NCBI GenBank assembly: GCA_025361125.1
Contig: JANYBM010000022.1
Span: 18,673-82,672, forward strand
From: Holophagaceae bacterium
GTDB taxonomy: Bacteria > Acidobacteriota > Holophagae > Holophagales > Holophagaceae
DNA length: 64,000 nt
Direction: 5' to 3'
The translations under genes were made by a program, and so were the position numbers. The notes under the pieces are model-generated. The model saw only the letters and a list, made by a program, of their open reading frames with translations, did no database searches and was not told where the DNA came from. Shown here in pieces: positions 36,701-44,679 of the stretch; within the stretch, counting starts at the first letter, position 1, and each line of letters starts with the position of its first letter.

Positions 36701-37876
36701 CCACAAAGCGCAGAGAACATCAATGTCACGGTTCAATTTCACGACCGTGAAATCACCATTCCTGAATCAGAACCCATTCGAGGGCAATTGGCTCAAGGTA
36801 GTCTTACAGCCTGGGGATCTGCCCGATGGCAAATGGGAGGCCTCGCCAGCTACGACGTGAAAGCGAATCTGGATGATTTCCAACTTCGCGATTTGCCTGC
36901 GGGATTTGAGGTGGGCGGGAGTTTACAGGTCCGGCTTTCCGGGAACGATGAAGATGGTGGCTTACTGAAAGGAACCATCCAGGCCGAACGCATGATTTAC
37001 CGGGCGAATATCAACATCGCAGACATTCTTTTTAATTCCACCTCAGGTACGATGGCCCTCGCCAGCTTTGATCCTGACGACCCCATGGCCCGCATCAAAC
37101 TGGATTTGGATTTGAAACTGAACCAGCCATGGCGCTTCGATACAAATCTGTTGAAGCTTGAGGGAATACCGCAGGGATCCTTCAAGGTGCTGGGAACCCT
37201 GGCGCATCCTGGACTCAAAGGCAAAATGGAATTCATCCCCGGTGGCAGCATCACCAATCTGTTTCCAGCCGGCGATGTAACCGTGGAGCGAGGTTCCATC
37301 AATTTCAACGATCCTAACCAGTTCAACCCCTTCATCAATGTACAGGGGCGAATTGATGTATCACCTTACCTGGTGAACTTAAGCATGACTGGGCGGGTGG
37401 ATCAAATGACCGTGGCACTCTCATCAACGCCAAGCCTTCGCCAAGATGAAATCACCGCGATTCTGGTGGACCCGGCCGCTGCGCCCACCATTGGTTCCAC
37501 CATCGGAGGCAGTTCCCAGAGTGCGCTGAACTATGGGATTGCTTCGGCGGGCTCCGGCCTGATTGGAACCTTGGCACTGGCAAACCTGCAGGAGCAATTG
37601 CGCCGCACCTTCAACCTGGATCGCCTGAGCGTCTCGCCCCGCACGGGTGCCACTGGAACCGCGGAGGTCAGCATCACCGCAGGCAAGAGCTTTGATTTCC
37701 TGGGCCATCGGACACCACTGCTGTACACCTACCACCGTGCCGGCGACCTCATCACCCATAGCGGCAAAGCTGAGTTGCGTTTCGGGAACTATATCCTGCA
37801 GTTCGGTCTTAGCCGGACGGGCTTCGATTCCCTGAACCTCACAGGGGAAATCCGCCACGTCTGGAGCCCGAAATGA
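33746..37876 (+). CDS. tamB: TamB-like translocation/assembly protein (DUF490)
   Basis: 1376 residues. One N-terminal membrane anchor (about residues 35-60, FFLVAGGLATGGGAWLLHQ), then a very long repetitive beta-rich region of the AsmA/TamB type, ending in the conserved DUF490 domain (LEGIPQGSFKVLGTLAHPGLKG-like segment, GDVTVERGSINF, FNPFINVQGRIDVSPYLVNL, then the late RLSVSPRTG). TamB-type proteins form a hydrophobic groove bridging inner and outer membranes and move phospholipids or help outer-membrane protein assembly. The usual partner TamA is not adjacent; a zinc-ribbon kinase is instead. ATG 33746 has GGGGAG upstream; the TGA of the kinase is at 33742-33744. Confidence 0.85.
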   Translation: MATEVPTGGTTSTPAGSIKTPVESPLVPKRRKRWARRITFFLVAGGLATGGGAWLLHQPFVGDYALEKAGAWVKDETGLTLEARNLQVGLFSGMVAMDDIRLGGDLLKIRRLEIQGGLFTLLGGQKNIHRVLILGPELRLDAKRLSGLRLKAHPPRTDPWPQFRLDSFELKDGFVEIREPKWGLPEAHSAFSAQGKGLGPNRLRVEFKATDMAMKAPGGMATGHAEITADLSETIERLLKAEVEFGHQKLQASGTFEPKSERLSAKTKSLGDLAPALKLGFQKSKAAMNGQFTLEVGLEGTVQKPLWDMHLQSKNLGPGILDLHPGELEFKANGNLQEAKIHNLIWHSENGDIALEGEWKNGLRTSVTVQGAKVDLNPLATYLRVEQVKDLLAFFDAEVELPGNPWGKDLRLEILRANTAGRIQRSGRNVGDFKASLETGQLTLNALNLEVEDLELQAHASGRIGPKGIQDLKAEGEIKTDAAKVATALHAWDLVDLNMAGRLQAKVNLSIHPADGLLLNGVLEAVNPRWHGATADRLSAKVQMQGSTMNIQGIEVAKGAGRGFGDIWLTWADLPPNVSQFESCFRVSRLPISEGLKAADQGDLPIDGSTSGWARIWGPYDALQLQGDGLVENATVYQLNIPATSAEFHMEIATNRISLPEFRIAESLGTLSLGEPAPQGLLALKGKLDLDLNRNAWWGDFGGTLDSSLLAIPGPRIQAKVEGKVEGGWDHGFGPTSLPNFEVSFRQARIFMGEQSLENIEGRFQTDRGVAEGWIGQGGSASRILELAAFDDKGILRAGGHLRLDPTSIDTPRLAARITQDLMEDLRLEADLSATWEPEGFHWQGRVNQLLARFPAFDLTQAQPAFVHGNLEAAQIDLPLEAQERPSTLPGRIDAPLSTGYLSLTGLVPFSTSGPLALQARGSADLGELKTILDGLMEVDPYSLLADLQPSGATKVDLQLQGTPAEPRLDGTLKLEGARIRVATYPQSAENINVTVQFHDREITIPESEPIRGQLAQGSLTAWGSARWQMGGLASYDVKANLDDFQLRDLPAGFEVGGSLQVRLSGNDEDGGLLKGTIQAERMIYRANINIADILFNSTSGTMALASFDPDDPMARIKLDLDLKLNQPWRFDTNLLKLEGIPQGSFKVLGTLAHPGLKGKMEFIPGGSITNLFPAGDVTVERGSINFNDPNQFNPFINVQGRIDVSPYLVNLSMTGRVDQMTVALSSTPSLRQDEITAILVDPAAAPTIGSTIGGSSQSALNYGIASAGSGLIGTLALANLQEQLRRTFNLDRLSVSPRTGATGTAEVSITAGKSFDFLGHRTPLLYTYHRAGDLITHSGKAELRFGNYILQFGLSRTGFDSLNLTGEIRHVWSPK

Positions 37877-37940
37877 AGGCAGCGGCAGACCGGCATCAGC
37901 CAGTGGTTGGTGGTAGCCGGAGGATGAAGATGAAGGAATC

Positions 37941-38171
37941 ATGCTGATCACGGTGCTTACATTCGCCAGGTATCGCGTGCTGCTTGGCTTTGAGAGAGCG
38001 CAGGTTTCAGTAGCGCAAGGGACGACACTGGGAGCCCTGCTCACTGACACCAGATTTGAATCGTTACCCAAAGATGCTCTGCTGGCCGTCAATCAAGCTT
38101 TCATGAAACGGGATTCACAGCTGAATGACGGAGATGAAGTAGCACTGATGCCACCCGTCAGCGGGGGGTGA
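37941..38171 (+). CDS. moaD: MoaD-like sulfur-carrier protein
   Basis: 76 residues with the ubiquitin-like sulfur-carrier layout: short N-terminal strands (ITVLTFARYRVLLGF), a central helix (GTTLGALLTD), VNQAFMKRDSQLNDGDEVALMPPVSGG at the end in pieces, closing on the diagnostic Gly-Gly that is thiocarboxylated. The MPPVSGG end is typical of MoaD (molybdopterin synthase small subunit) rather than ThiS. No moaE, moeB or other molybdenum-cofactor genes are in the window. AAGGA precedes the ATG. The 3' end overlaps that of dnaX by 14 bases, tail to tail. Confidence 0.8.
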   Translation: MLITVLTFARYRVLLGFERAQVSVAQGTTLGALLTDTRFESLPKDALLAVNQAFMKRDSQLNDGDEVALMPPVSGG

Positions 38172-39861
38172 GCGGCTCCCGCTTCACTTCCAGGATCTCC
38201 CCGCCACTGGCCTGAAGCAGCGCTTGGAAGGCCGGTTCTCGGCGGAGCTGATCTTCGGGGCGTTCAGGGTTAGATTCTTCAAAGATGATTTCAATGCTGG
38301 TGAGGCCGGGAAGCAAACGGGCCATGGCTTCCAGCAGGTGCGGGTTGGTGCGCTCCCGTTCCAATTCCTGAACTGGTTGTCGTGCATTATTTGGGAAACA
38401 CAAGCGAAGAATCGGGGCTGCCCAGCGCAGCTCCGTAGCCATGTTAGGCAGGCTCCAGAGTGTTCGCGGAAGGCCACCGGGGCTGGTTTTCAGTACATCT
38501 ATAACCCCGGTGCGCAAGGCATCTGTATCGCCCGGATTCGAGCTGGGATGGATGCTCGGAGCCGCCTGTATTGGGAGTTCCAAAAGGGTGGACGTTTCCA
38601 GAGGTGATTGTGTTTCAGTTCGGCTTGGCATGGGCGCAGACTGCGATGTTGGCTTGAGGATTGATATTGCCAATGGCGTGGCCACGGTTTTGGGTGTTGC
38701 TATTTGGGAAGCTGTTGGCTGACTCGTGTTCGGGGCTGACTGAACTGCAGAACGTGTTGTCAGAGTCGCGGTTGTACCACTCACCAGAGTGTCCAGGGGC
38801 GCAAGGTGGGGTAGTTGAGCGGCGGTGAGCAGGGCCAATTCAACCACCACCTGGGGCAGGCTGGAATCCCGCAAATCCCGCTCCCGCTGCAAGAGCATTT
38901 GCAACACGCGGGCCGATCGCAGCAGTTTTTGTGGACTTGAATCCTGCCGGGTCTCGGCCTCCAGGCGATCCCGGAAAGCCAGCATAAGTTCCCGCCAAAA
39001 ACTGATCCAGTCGGCGCCCAGGTTGGTGAGCGCCTGGCAGTGGTCCAGAATCGCAGTGGTGTCTCCCGCGTTCAGCGCATCCAGCATGCCCTGGACTCGA
39101 ACCGCGGGCACGATTCCCAATTGCTCGCGGACTACATCCTCAGACACATGGCCATCACCGGCGGCGATGACGCGATCCAGCGTGGTGAGCGCATCGCGCA
39201 TGGAACCCTGCCCTGCTTCCGCCACGAGACGCAGGCTTTTGGCGTCAAAAGTGACGCCCTCGGATTCACATACCCTTTGAAGTCGCCCTTCAATAAGTCC
39301 CACGGGTATGAGGCGGAAAGGATAGATCTGCACCCTGCTTTTAATGGTGTCTGGAACGTCCTGCAATTCAGTTGTTGCCAACACGAAGACCGCGTGAGCC
39401 GGTGGCTCTTCTAGTACTTTCAACAAAGCATCAAAGGCTTGCCGGGAGAGCATATGAACTTCATCAATGATGTAAACCCGATAGCGGCAGAAGGCCGGTC
39501 GCGTTTGCACCTGTTCCCGCAGGGCCCTGGCATCTTCCACCGAGGCCCGACTGGCGGCATCAATTTCAACAATGTCCAAATTGGTGTCTGGCTGTTCTGA
39601 TGCCACACACGGATCACACACCCCGCAAGGGGTGGACGTAGGGCCATGGATGCAATTGAGAGCCCGAGCCAGGATTCGGGCGGTGCTGGTTTTGCCAGTT
39701 CCGCGCACCCCTGCGAACAAGAAGGCCTGGTGATGGATGTGGCCAGTGACTTGGGCCCGTTTCAGCGCGTTGGTGAGCGCATGAACGGAAGCTTCTTGAC
39801 CCACGAGATCCGAGAGCAGACGAGGGCGGTATTTCAAAGCAAGGGTGGTCATGTATTCCAT
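38158..39861 (-). CDS. dnaX: DNA polymerase III subunits gamma/tau
   Basis: 567 residues. Clamp-loader ATPase. The start of homology is LALKYRPRLLSDLVGQEASV; Walker A is GVRGTGKTSTAR, the zinc module has four cysteines (CIHGPTSTPCGVCDPC), followed by DEVHMLSRQAFDALLK, and TTELQDVPDTIKSRVQ. The region after residue 370 is rich in Thr, Ser, Gln and Pro and poorly conserved, like the tau-specific part. No classic A-rich slippery sequence was noticed, so I do not assert a gamma form. Start: ATG 39861 or 39852, neither with a strong ribosome binding site; the frame extends to 39999 without homology. Confidence 0.93.
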   Translation of the reverse strand: MEYMTTLALKYRPRLLSDLVGQEASVHALTNALKRAQVTGHIHHQAFLFAGVRGTGKTSTARILARALNCIHGPTSTPCGVCDPCVASEQPDTNLDIVEIDAASRASVEDARALREQVQTRPAFCRYRVYIIDEVHMLSRQAFDALLKVLEEPPAHAVFVLATTELQDVPDTIKSRVQIYPFRLIPVGLIEGRLQRVCESEGVTFDAKSLRLVAEAGQGSMRDALTTLDRVIAAGDGHVSEDVVREQLGIVPAVRVQGMLDALNAGDTTAILDHCQALTNLGADWISFWRELMLAFRDRLEAETRQDSSPQKLLRSARVLQMLLQRERDLRDSSLPQVVVELALLTAAQLPHLAPLDTLVSGTTATLTTRSAVQSAPNTSQPTASQIATPKTVATPLAISILKPTSQSAPMPSRTETQSPLETSTLLELPIQAAPSIHPSSNPGDTDALRTGVIDVLKTSPGGLPRTLWSLPNMATELRWAAPILRLCFPNNARQPVQELERERTNPHLLEAMARLLPGLTSIEIIFEESNPERPEDQLRREPAFQALLQASGGEILEVKREPLTPR

Positions 39862-40184
39862 TCTACGAGGGCCCGGCCTCTGCGTCGTCCTTCGTCCGAC
39901 ATAGATGCTCTGGCTCTGCAAGGGAAGTGAGTTGGGAGGTTTCGCACACACGAGGGTAGCGGGTGGGAACACGCACTGCATGCGATACAAGGAAAGCACA
40001 GGCTATCGAGCTGCGCTCGATGGTTGGAGGATCCCCAATAGTCCGGCCAAAAAAAATGCTGACTCTACCTTAAATGGTCTCTGCTTCGGCACGCTGGCAA
40101 ATCGGCCAGCTTGTTGTGTTGCAACGATTGTGTCCTCCAAATTAAGGCGTCCAAGCCCCCCTTTCCCTGAAGCATTGAAACCCT
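39862..40184. other. Intergenic region between radical SAM gene and dnaX
   Basis: About 320 bases without a convincing gene. It contains copy B of the dispersed repeat (39881-39903), and two small perfect hairpins: ATCGAG/CTCGAT at 40005-40021 and GCTGGC/GCCAGC at 40093-40110. An open frame of 98 codons on the plus strand (39905-40201) resembles nothing and is probably chance. Confidence 0.45.
39881..39903 (+). repeat. Dispersed intergenic repeat, copy B
   Basis: TGCGTCGTCCTTCGTCCGAC plus ATA; 21 of 23 positions identical to copy A at 18699-18721. Confidence 0.6.
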
Positions 40185-41246
40185 TCAGCTGGCTTGAGTG
40201 AACAATGACGGCTGCAGCCCCGCATTGAATTGGGGCAAAAGCAGAATAGAGGGCTTAACCGCCCAAATCGGCTCTGGGACGAGCTTTGCGGTACGTGCGG
40301 TACATGCGGTCCGTACGGTCGGTTGGATGCCAGATTTTCTAGACTGAGCGTTCGTTCGCGGGGACGATACCCGCGTTTGCCCGTGGAGCGCCGCCTTAAT
40401 GGCCTGTCGCATCTGGTTTGTGTAATCAGGATCCAGAATGTGCAGCCAATGATGCTCTGCCAGCAGGGCGTAGAAGGGGTCTGCTTTAAGGAGCCGAAGA
40501 CCCCCAACCCATGCGCTTTTGGCCCCGCTATCCCGGACGCGGTTAGCGAAATCGGCTATATCCAAAACTGCCATGAGCGGAGTGGCACCAATGCACACAC
40601 GAATGCCCGCTCTAGATAACCGTTCAATGGCGCTCCAACGGCTCTGAATGGATGGAGCATCAGGCTCCACGATCTGACGTACGGCATCGTCATCGGTGGG
40701 GATGGAAAAACCCACGGAAAGCCGGGATCCAAAGGCTTTCAAGAGATCCAAATCCTGGAGCACCAGCGGAGATCGAGTGTGAATGATGACTGTGGTGGTG
40801 GAGCAGGCAAGCAGAACCTGCAAACATTTCCTGGTGAGCCTAAAATCGCGCTCTATGGGCTGATATGGGTCGGTAGCGCTGGAGATGAAAACCGATTCGT
40901 TATGCAGCTTGTGGCGTTGGGCCCACAGCAACTCTGGCGCATTGAGCTTGGGGGTGACCCAGCGCCCCCACTCTTGCAGATCATGTAAAGGCCTGCTTGC
41001 GGATGAAACAACATCACCGCTGCTTTCATCGCCTCCCACCTTTTCTGCCACGGGCGCAGGATAACCCCTCACATAGCAGTATCTGCAACCGTGGCTACAG
41101 CCGCGGTACGGGTTGAGGCTGAACCCCCAGCCATATCGCGCATCCTTTTGGGCGCGAAGAATGCTTTTCGCCTCTTCAGGCTCCACCTGGAAATCCCGGA
41201 AGAGGTTTGTGGGTGGTGCATCAACGGATAAGAGGGTATGAGTCAT
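40185..41246 (-). CDS. Radical SAM protein, spore photoproduct lyase-like family
   Basis: 353 residues. The iron-sulfur motif is CSHGCRYCY (C50, C54, C57), within NPYRGCSHGCRYCYVRGYP, which is diagnostic of the PA0069/Rv2578c-type radical SAM proteins loosely related to spore photoproduct lyase. Other shared segments are ISSATDPYQPIERDFRLTR and IHTRSPLVLQDLDLL. The reaction is not known for this group. The last 55-60 residues are atypical: they include a three-residue repeat (VRT-ACT-ART) encoded by a 9-bp tandem repeat. The ATG at 41246 has AGAGGA four bases upstream and lies very close to a candidate promoter, so the message may be nearly leaderless. Confidence 0.8.
   Translation of the reverse strand: MTHTLLSVDAPPTNLFRDFQVEPEEAKSILRAQKDARYGWGFSLNPYRGCSHGCRYCYVRGYPAPVAEKVGGDESSGDVVSSASRPLHDLQEWGRWVTPKLNAPELLWAQRHKLHNESVFISSATDPYQPIERDFRLTRKCLQVLLACSTTTVIIHTRSPLVLQDLDLLKAFGSRLSVGFSIPTDDDAVRQIVEPDAPSIQSRWSAIERLSRAGIRVCIGATPLMAVLDIADFANRVRDSGAKSAWVGGLRLLKADPFYALLAEHHWLHILDPDYTNQMRQAIKAALHGQTRVSSPRTNAQSRKSGIQPTVRTACTARTAKLVPEPIWAVKPSILLLPQFNAGLQPSLFTQAS
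40289..40324. repeat. 9-bp tandem repeat inside radical SAM gene 3' end
   Basis: Four degenerate nine-base units on the plus strand: CGGTACGTG, CGGTACATG, CGGTCCGTA, CGGTCGGTT. In the gene (minus strand) the array stays in frame. Confidence 0.75.
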
Positions 41247-41251
41247 GTCCT

Positions 41252-41281
41252 CTAATATTCGTATTATTTTCGCTTTGTCAA
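41252..41281 (-). promoter_or_regulatory. Candidate strong promoter with palindromic spacer
   Basis: On the minus strand a perfect -35 TTGACA (41281-41276) is followed after 17-18 bases by ATATTA/TATTAG. The region includes an interrupted palindrome TAATA-TTCG-TATTA (plus strand 41253-41266) that could be an operator. The -10 box is only six or seven bases before the ATG of the radical SAM gene. Confidence 0.5.
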
Positions 41282-41390
41282 GGACCCTGTCTATTTTTTT
41301 GAAAGGAAGTTGTTGCGACTGATGGTTACCAGCGTAGCCAGACCCACATCCCTTGTGGCGATAACGCTTGCTGAAAATGCCAATGGTATT

Positions 41391-41951
41391 TCATTCAGCG
41401 CGGTGCGGTGTAAGGCGGTCCACCAACTCTGCTAGGAATTTGTCTTGGGCAGCAAGATGAACCTGAATTTGGATCGCTTCATGGAGGACGGCTTCAGCGT
41501 CCTTGTAGGTATCAAGGGCCCTTTTGTCTGAAGCCTTTGCCTGCACCCTTTGGCCAACGATAATGATGGACAACAGGACTAGCTGCAGAAAGGTCTGTGC
41601 GATCCAGGAAACTGTGGTGGCCTTCCCGCCGCTGATGGCTTCGGGCAGGCTGATGAACGCGATTATGGCGAAAAGATAGGCGCACCACATGGTGCCAACA
41701 CCACCCGTGATCTTCACAGCGAGAAATGAGTTGAAGCGTTCTAGCGGACTTTCACGTAAATGCATATCCGCAACCTTCACAGGCGAGTGCTCTTTGCGCT
41801 GCGCGATGTGCGGATGGGGAACATGGGTGTAGATCTGGCGCACTGCTTTTCCACCTGGCTTGACCTCTTCGGGTGATGCGCTCGTACCGCAAGCACTGCA
41901 ATAGCCCGCGGTTGAAACCAAGTCAGCACCGCATTTCCGACAGGTGGACAT
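41391..41951 (-). CDS. Zinc-ribbon membrane protein of unknown function (DUF1003-like)
   Basis: 186 residues. The N-terminus is a four-cysteine zinc ribbon (CRKCGADL and CSACG). After a linker there are two membrane helices (about 88-108, GTMWCAYLFAIIAFISLP, and about 120-142, IAQTFLQLVLLSIIIVGQ), followed by a charged helix (RVQAKASDKRALDTYKDAE). The order helix-helix-charged tail resembles DUF1003 or small permease-like proteins; I do not recognise a defined function. The start at 41951 is favoured by a very good GGGAGG ribosome binding site, although the frame is open to 42059. Confidence 0.6.
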   Translation of the reverse strand: MSTCRKCGADLVSTAGYCSACGTSASPEEVKPGGKAVRQIYTHVPHPHIAQRKEHSPVKVADMHLRESPLERFNSFLAVKITGGVGTMWCAYLFAIIAFISLPEAISGGKATTVSWIAQTFLQLVLLSIIIVGQRVQAKASDKRALDTYKDAEAVLHEAIQIQVHLAAQDKFLAELVDRLTPHRAE

Positions 41952-42102
41952 CTTGCCTCCCTCAGGCTCATTGGTAGGTAAACCGCGAACAGGTTTCGAC
42001 CCAAAGTTTGACATATCTTTCAGGTGAAGAATGCCCCGAAGACCACAGTGGCTTCCCATTGTGGTTGGTCAGCAATTTGCGGAGCGATTCTCAATTAAGA
42101 GG

Positions 42103-43290
42103 TTATAGAACTCTCAGCCATAGGCCTTTAAGGTAAAACCCTTCGGGGTGGTTCAGTGCGTAGGGATGATCCGAAGGCTGGCCGAGATGGCCCAGCACTT
42201 GAGCTTCGCGCCCTGCCTCCAGCATCGCGGTCCACACGGCTTCCTGAAACCGGATGCGATCCAGATGCTGGCTGCAGGAGAAGCACCACAGCATGCCACC
42301 TCTGGCCGTGGCCCGGGCACCTAGGCGGAACACATCCTTATAGGCTTTGAAGGCTTTTTCCACATCTTTGCGCTGCTTGGCGAATGCTGGAGGATCCACG
42401 ATCACACGATCAAAGGTTTCGGCTTTCAATTCGCGCATCAGATCAAACGCATCGCCCTCCATGCGCGTGTGCCGCGCTGGATCCAAGCCATTGGCTTCCC
42501 AATCTTTTTCGCATTGGTCCAGGGCGGCGGCACTGGCATCCAGCGTGGCGACTTGGGTTGCCCCACCCAGGCCCGCGTGGATGGAGAAGCCGCCGGTATA
42601 TCCAAAGGTGTTTAAGACACTGCAATCTTTCGCGACGGTTCCCAGGGTCATGCGATGCTCCCGCTGATCCAGGAAAAGCCCCGTTTTCTGCCCCTTCAAG
42701 AGATCCACAGTGAACTTGGCCTTGCCTTCCTTGATGGTGATTGGGCCAGCCAAGGAACCCTTCAGCAGGCGGTTCACCACATCCAACCCTTCTTCTTTCC
42801 GGCCGGCCTGACTGCGTTCCACGAAGACCGTGCAGCCGATCTGCTTGCCGAATGCCAGGAGCACCGGCCACCAGACCTCCCGCAGCGCCTCAAGCCCTGC
42901 GGTGCCAACCTGGATGACCAAAGCATGGGCATAGCGATCCACCACGAAGCCCGGCAGCAGATCCCCTTCACCGAAAATGAAACGACAGGCTCCCTCGGGA
43001 TTCATCAGACCTAAATCCATTCGCAGTTGCAGGGCAGCTTCAAAGCGATTGAGAAAGAATGTTTCGTCCAAAGGTGCGTCTTCATGACGGAAGACGCGCA
43101 CTGTGAGAGTGTTTGAAGCACTGGCGGTACCTGTGGCCAGCACGTTGCCAGAATGATCTGCAATGCGCACCAAGCGGGACTCAGGCTTGGTTTCCAACGC
43201 GCCGGAATAGATCCAAGGATGCAGCTTGCCGAGGAGAGCCTCCTTGCCGGCTTTTAGACGAATGATGGGGTAGGGTTTGTGAGCGGTCAT
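42103..43290 (-). CDS. rlmI: 23S rRNA (cytosine-1962) methyltransferase
   Basis: 395 residues. Class I SAM-dependent methyltransferase with an N-terminal PUA-like domain (IRLKAGKEALLGKLHPWIYSGA), LLPGFVVDRYAHALVIQ, the RFK-like linker, then the SAM pocket NTFGYTGGFSIHAGLGGA and the DPPAF motif with catalytic residues. The end HPEGFYLKGLWLRVL is characteristic of RlmI (YccW). Starts with ATG 43290. About 280 bases of non-coding sequence precede it. Confidence 0.9.
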   Translation of the reverse strand: MTAHKPYPIIRLKAGKEALLGKLHPWIYSGALETKPESRLVRIADHSGNVLATGTASASNTLTVRVFRHEDAPLDETFFLNRFEAALQLRMDLGLMNPEGACRFIFGEGDLLPGFVVDRYAHALVIQVGTAGLEALREVWWPVLLAFGKQIGCTVFVERSQAGRKEEGLDVVNRLLKGSLAGPITIKEGKAKFTVDLLKGQKTGLFLDQREHRMTLGTVAKDCSVLNTFGYTGGFSIHAGLGGATQVATLDASAAALDQCEKDWEANGLDPARHTRMEGDAFDLMRELKAETFDRVIVDPPAFAKQRKDVEKAFKAYKDVFRLGARATARGGMLWCFSCSQHLDRIRFQEAVWTAMLEAGREAQVLGHLGQPSDHPYALNHPEGFYLKGLWLRVL

Positions 43291-43573
43291 ACTTTCACTT
43301 TAACGACCGTTACGACCTAACCAGCACTTTTCTGGTCAGTTTGTTGCGATCGTTAACGCTATCAGGTGCTGATCACCCTCCCACTCGCTGCGCTCATAGA
43401 CGCGGAGCCTCCCTGCTCACTTCGTTCTCTGAGCTGGGGCCTATATGCCGGACGAAAGACAGCCTGACGCGCGCATTGATTCGCGCCGTCCCAAGGTGTC
43501 TAAACCCCTTGTGTTGCATCTTGATGATTGTTCGGCTGGCCGAAGCAGTACCAGGGCCTTTGCTGAGCTTTAA
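43291..43573. other. Intergenic region between cysteine desulfurase gene and rlmI
   Basis: 283 bases with no gene. It holds the inverted copy C of the dispersed repeat (43444-43461) and the string CACTCGCTGCGCTCATAGAC; no clear terminator or promoter. Confidence 0.4.
43444..43461 (-). repeat. Dispersed intergenic repeat, inverted degenerate copy C
   Basis: TATGCCGGACGAAAGACA on the plus strand; compared with the inverse of copy A and copy B it matches about 15 of 18 positions. Confidence 0.45.
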
Positions 43574-44614
43574 TCACCTTTGGATGATTTTTTTCAAGGC
43601 TTCCAGCAAGCGCTGCACCGAAGTTTCTGGTGTTCCCGGCAACATCGAAATGCGGATGACACTCCGGGCATCAGCTTCGCTGTAACCCAGCGCCATGATG
43701 GCGTGGCTGGGTTTGGTGGCACCGCTATGGCAGGCGCTGCCGGTACTGGTGGCAAAGCCGGCGAGATCCATGGCCATGTGGACCGCCTCGCCGTTGTGGC
43801 CGCGTAGCAGCAAAGAGCTGGTATTCGGCAAACGGGGTTGCCCCTTCCCGATGATTTCAAAATCGGGCGACCAGGCTGCGACTTCAGCTTCCATGGCATC
43901 ACGAAGGGGTTCCAGTGCTGCGTTTTGCGCCAGACGATCAGACAGATGATTGACCGCTTCGCTGAGGCCAAGAATGGCAGGCGTGTCTTCGGTTCCACCC
44001 CGACGACGACGTTCCTGGGGGCCTTCCATGATGGGTGTCCAGGGCAACTCGGGGCGCATCCAAAGCAGCGCCGCGCCACGAGGCCCACCCATCTTGTGGG
44101 CGCTGAAAACCGCCGCGTCGCAATCGGAAAGATCCACCGGCACCTTGCCCCAGGCCTGACAGCAATCCTTGATGCGCACCGCGCCGGCCACTTGTGGCAT
44201 TTCAGAGATGATTCCGCTTTCATTGTTGGCGGCCATCTGCACGATCGTGGCAATGCCCGAAAGATCGCAGGGTAGCCACCGTACATTGGCCCAAGCTCGC
44301 AGTGGATTCAGGCAGGCGCTATGTTCGCCAGGGTTCACCGCTGCCGGCATGAAGGTCAGGGAAGCGTCCAGGCCGCCCATGAGCAGGTGCAGCGCTTCCG
44401 TAGCCGTGGCGCAGAACACCAGTTGGGAGGGCGGCACTTCCAGATTGGCGGCAATGGCTCGCCGAGCTTCCTCGATGGCAGCCCGCGCGGCCTGACCTTC
44501 CCGGTGGGTGCTGGTGGGATTGGCCCACAATTCACCCTGCGCACGCTCCATCACCTGCACAACGCTGGGGAGTGGTGGCGCGGTGGCGTTGGCATCAAAA
44601 TAAAAGCGATCCAT
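43574..44614 (-). CDS. Cysteine desulfurase (NifS/IscS family)
   Basis: 346 residues. PLP enzyme that takes sulfur from cysteine for Fe-S clusters or tRNA thiolation. Family motifs: YFDANATAPP, NPTSTHREGQAAR, GEHSACLNP (His stacking on PLP), MAANNESGII, the PLP lysine in VFSAHKMGGPRGAALLW, RRRGGTEDTPAI and the active-site cysteine in TSTGSACHSG. It is somewhat shorter than IscS (404) and no scaffold gene is adjacent, so which pathway it serves is open. Start at ATG 44614; the frame is open 57 bases further but those residues are not family-like. Divergent from the 5'-nucleotidase gene with 65 bases between. Confidence 0.88.
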   Translation of the reverse strand: MDRFYFDANATAPPLPSVVQVMERAQGELWANPTSTHREGQAARAAIEEARRAIAANLEVPPSQLVFCATATEALHLLMGGLDASLTFMPAAVNPGEHSACLNPLRAWANVRWLPCDLSGIATIVQMAANNESGIISEMPQVAGAVRIKDCCQAWGKVPVDLSDCDAAVFSAHKMGGPRGAALLWMRPELPWTPIMEGPQERRRRGGTEDTPAILGLSEAVNHLSDRLAQNAALEPLRDAMEAEVAAWSPDFEIIGKGQPRLPNTSSLLLRGHNGEAVHMAMDLAGFATSTGSACHSGATKPSHAIMALGYSEADARSVIRISMLPGTPETSVQRLLEALKKIIQR

Positions 44615-44679
44615 GCAGCGATGATGGCAGAAGCCGTTGCGGGACTGGATTCCTTTGCCAGAAGGAAGCAAGCTGGATT

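Noticed and set aside
38158..39861. Programmed frameshift in dnaX
   Set aside because: No A-rich slippery site with a downstream stem was seen near the end of the conserved ATPase part.
39905..40201. 98-codon open frame in the dnaX upstream gap
   Set aside because: No ribosome binding site, no resemblance to any family, and it crosses the dispersed repeat's neighbourhood and the end of the radical SAM gene.
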